In this document: piece after piece, positions 5,080 through 5,846 of the stretch
Layout of the letters: each line of letters starts with the position of its first letter
Numbering within the stretch: the first letter of the stretch is position 1
Origin: Streptosporangiaceae bacterium
GTDB taxonomy: Bacteria; Actinomycetota; Actinomycetes; Streptosporangiales; Streptosporangiaceae
Reading direction: 5' to 3'
Length of the DNA stretch: 5,846 bases
Assembly: GCA_030040475.1 (NCBI GenBank)
Contig: JASHTQ010000703.1
Location: 1 to 5,846 of the forward strand
Notes under the pieces: generated by a model
What the model was told of the DNA's origin: nothing
Seen by the model: the letters and a program-made list of their open reading frames with translations, nothing else
Databases searched by the model: none
Made by a program: the position numbers and the translations under genes

Positions 5080-5846
5080 GGCAGAGCTCCTTTCCGTTCG
5101 CGGTGAGTGCCAGGTAGGCGTCCTCCAGGCTGGGCGGCCCGACCTCGAGGCCGGTCAGGTCCACGTGGTTCTGCCGCGCCCAGCCGACAAGAACCGCAAG
5201 GTCCGCCGTCACGTCGGCCGACGGCAGCGTCAGCAGGCTGCCGTCCACGTACTCGGTAAGCGCGGCGGGCAGCGCCGGTGCCGCGGCGGGCAGCCGGTAG
5301 CTGATCACCGGCACCCCGCCCATCGCCCGCAGCTGATCCGGCGTCGCGTCCGCGACAACCCGCCCGTCGGCAAGCACGATGACCCGGCCGGCCAGGTGCT
5401 GCGCCTCGTCCAGGTAGTGGGTGGTCAGCAGCACGGTGGTGCCGCCCGCGGTGAGGTTCTCGATGACCGACCACAGCCGCCGACGGGCCTCGGGATCCAG
5501 GCCGGTGGTCGGCTCGTCGAGGAACAGCATCTCCGGCTGGCCGATGATGGCGATCCCCAGGTCGACCCGGCGGCGCTGGCCCCCGCTCAGCGCGCCGATC
5601 CTAGTCCTGGCGTCCGCGTCCAGGTCGATGACGTCGAGGACCTCGCCGACCCGTCGCGGATCCTGGTACAGCGTGCCGAACAGCGACAGCGCCTCGGCCA
5701 CCGTCAGCTGGGCGTCCAGGCTGGTGGTCTGCAGGACAAGCCCGATCCTGGCCCGCCAGGCCCGGCCCGCGGTGTGCGGGTCGGCCCCGAGCACCCGGAC
5801 GGTGCCCGCGGTAGGGGCCTGGAATCCCTCGAGGATCTCGATCGTG
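5072..5846 (-). CDS. ABC transporter ATP-binding protein, DrrA-like (partial, N-terminus beyond the right edge)
   Basis: The frame is open to the window edge and shows 257 residues (codons from 5845 down to the TGA at 5074-5072). The first visible residues, TIEILEGFQAPTAGTV, are those that directly follow the Walker A lysine and threonines in this family, so about 40-50 residues with Walker A are missing. Visible motifs in order: Q-loop glutamine (5731-5729, VLQTTSLD), signature LSGGQRRRVDLG (LSGGQ at 5590-5576), Walker B MLFLDEP with TTGLDP D-loop (from 5530), and H-loop histidine (5419-5417, TTHYLDEA). The C-terminal extension ends with SLEDAYLALT, typical of DrrA/NatA-like exporters. It should power the permease encoded just downstream, whose start overlaps its stop by 8 bases. 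The GTG at 5794-5792 is internal, not the true start. The promoter lies outside the window. Confidence 0.94.
   Translation of the reverse strand, partial: TIEILEGFQAPTAGTVRVLGADPHTAGRAWRARIGLVLQTTSLDAQLTVAEALSLFGTLYQDPRRVGEVLDVIDLDADARTRIGALSGGQRRRVDLGIAIIGQPEMLFLDEPTTGLDPEARRRLWSVIENLTAGGTTVLLTTHYLDEAQHLAGRVIVLADGRVVADATPDQLRAMGGVPVISYRLPAAAPALPAALTEYVDGSLLTLPSADVTADLAVLVGWARQNHVDLTGLEVGPPSLEDAYLALTANGKELCHD
5087..5093 (-). promoter_or_regulatory. Ribosome binding site for the ABC-2 permease
   Basis: On the - strand AAAGGAG ends 7 bases before the ATG at 5079-5077. It lies within the last codons of the ATPase gene and fixes the permease start. Confidence 0.75.

Noticed and set aside
4294..5106. 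270-codon open frame on the + strand opposite the ABC permease
   Set aside because: The translation is hydrophilic, rich in Arg, Gln, Asp and Gly, and has no motif. The - strand frame gives a complete six-segment membrane protein with a ribosome binding site.
5792..5794. GTG as start of the ABC ATPase
   Set aside because: The frame continues upstream to the window edge with conserved post-Walker A residues (TIEILEG), so the GTG codes for an internal valine.

Overview
The window looks like chromosomal DNA of a high-GC actinomycete (Actinomycetota). By eye the GC content is about 70%, codon third positions are strongly G/C, GTG starts are used, and the gene order ParA-like ATPase, small DNA-binding-like protein, scpA, scpB, rluB is the one I associate with Streptomyces and its relatives. 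I cannot name the genus. No RNA gene, CRISPR array, transposase or prophage gene is visible.

Left part (1-4210, all on the + strand): seven genes packed with gaps of at most 26 bases or with overlaps. These are the last codons of a ParA-family ATPase, a small protein with a ribbon-helix-helix-like core and a low-complexity alanine-rich tail, ScpA and ScpB (the kleisin and its winged-helix partner in the SMC condensin), RluB (23S rRNA pseudouridine synthase), an AroH-type chorismate mutase, and an ACT-domain prephenate dehydrogenase (TyrA). The spacing suggests one transcription unit or a chain of coupled ones, linking chromosome segregation, ribosome maturation and tyrosine synthesis. AroH makes prephenate from chorismate and TyrA oxidises it, so the last two genes are consecutive pathway steps.

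Junction (4211-4278): 68 bases between convergent genes. It holds a 15-base run of pure A/T and then a GC-rich imperfect hairpin, probably a transcription stop serving one or both sides.

Right part (4279-5846, all on the - strand): an ABC-2 type export system, with the permease gene overlapping the end of its ATPase gene by 8 bases. The ATPase runs off the right edge of the window just after its Walker A region. Its substrate cannot be read from the sequence.

This is mostly a conserved housekeeping neighbourhood, and I see no convincing new defence or mobile system. The most interesting element is the small ribbon-helix-helix-like protein between the ParA-type ATPase and the condensin subunits. 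That pairing resembles the ParA plus ribbon-helix-helix partition modules of plasmids and may be a chromosomal segregation factor.
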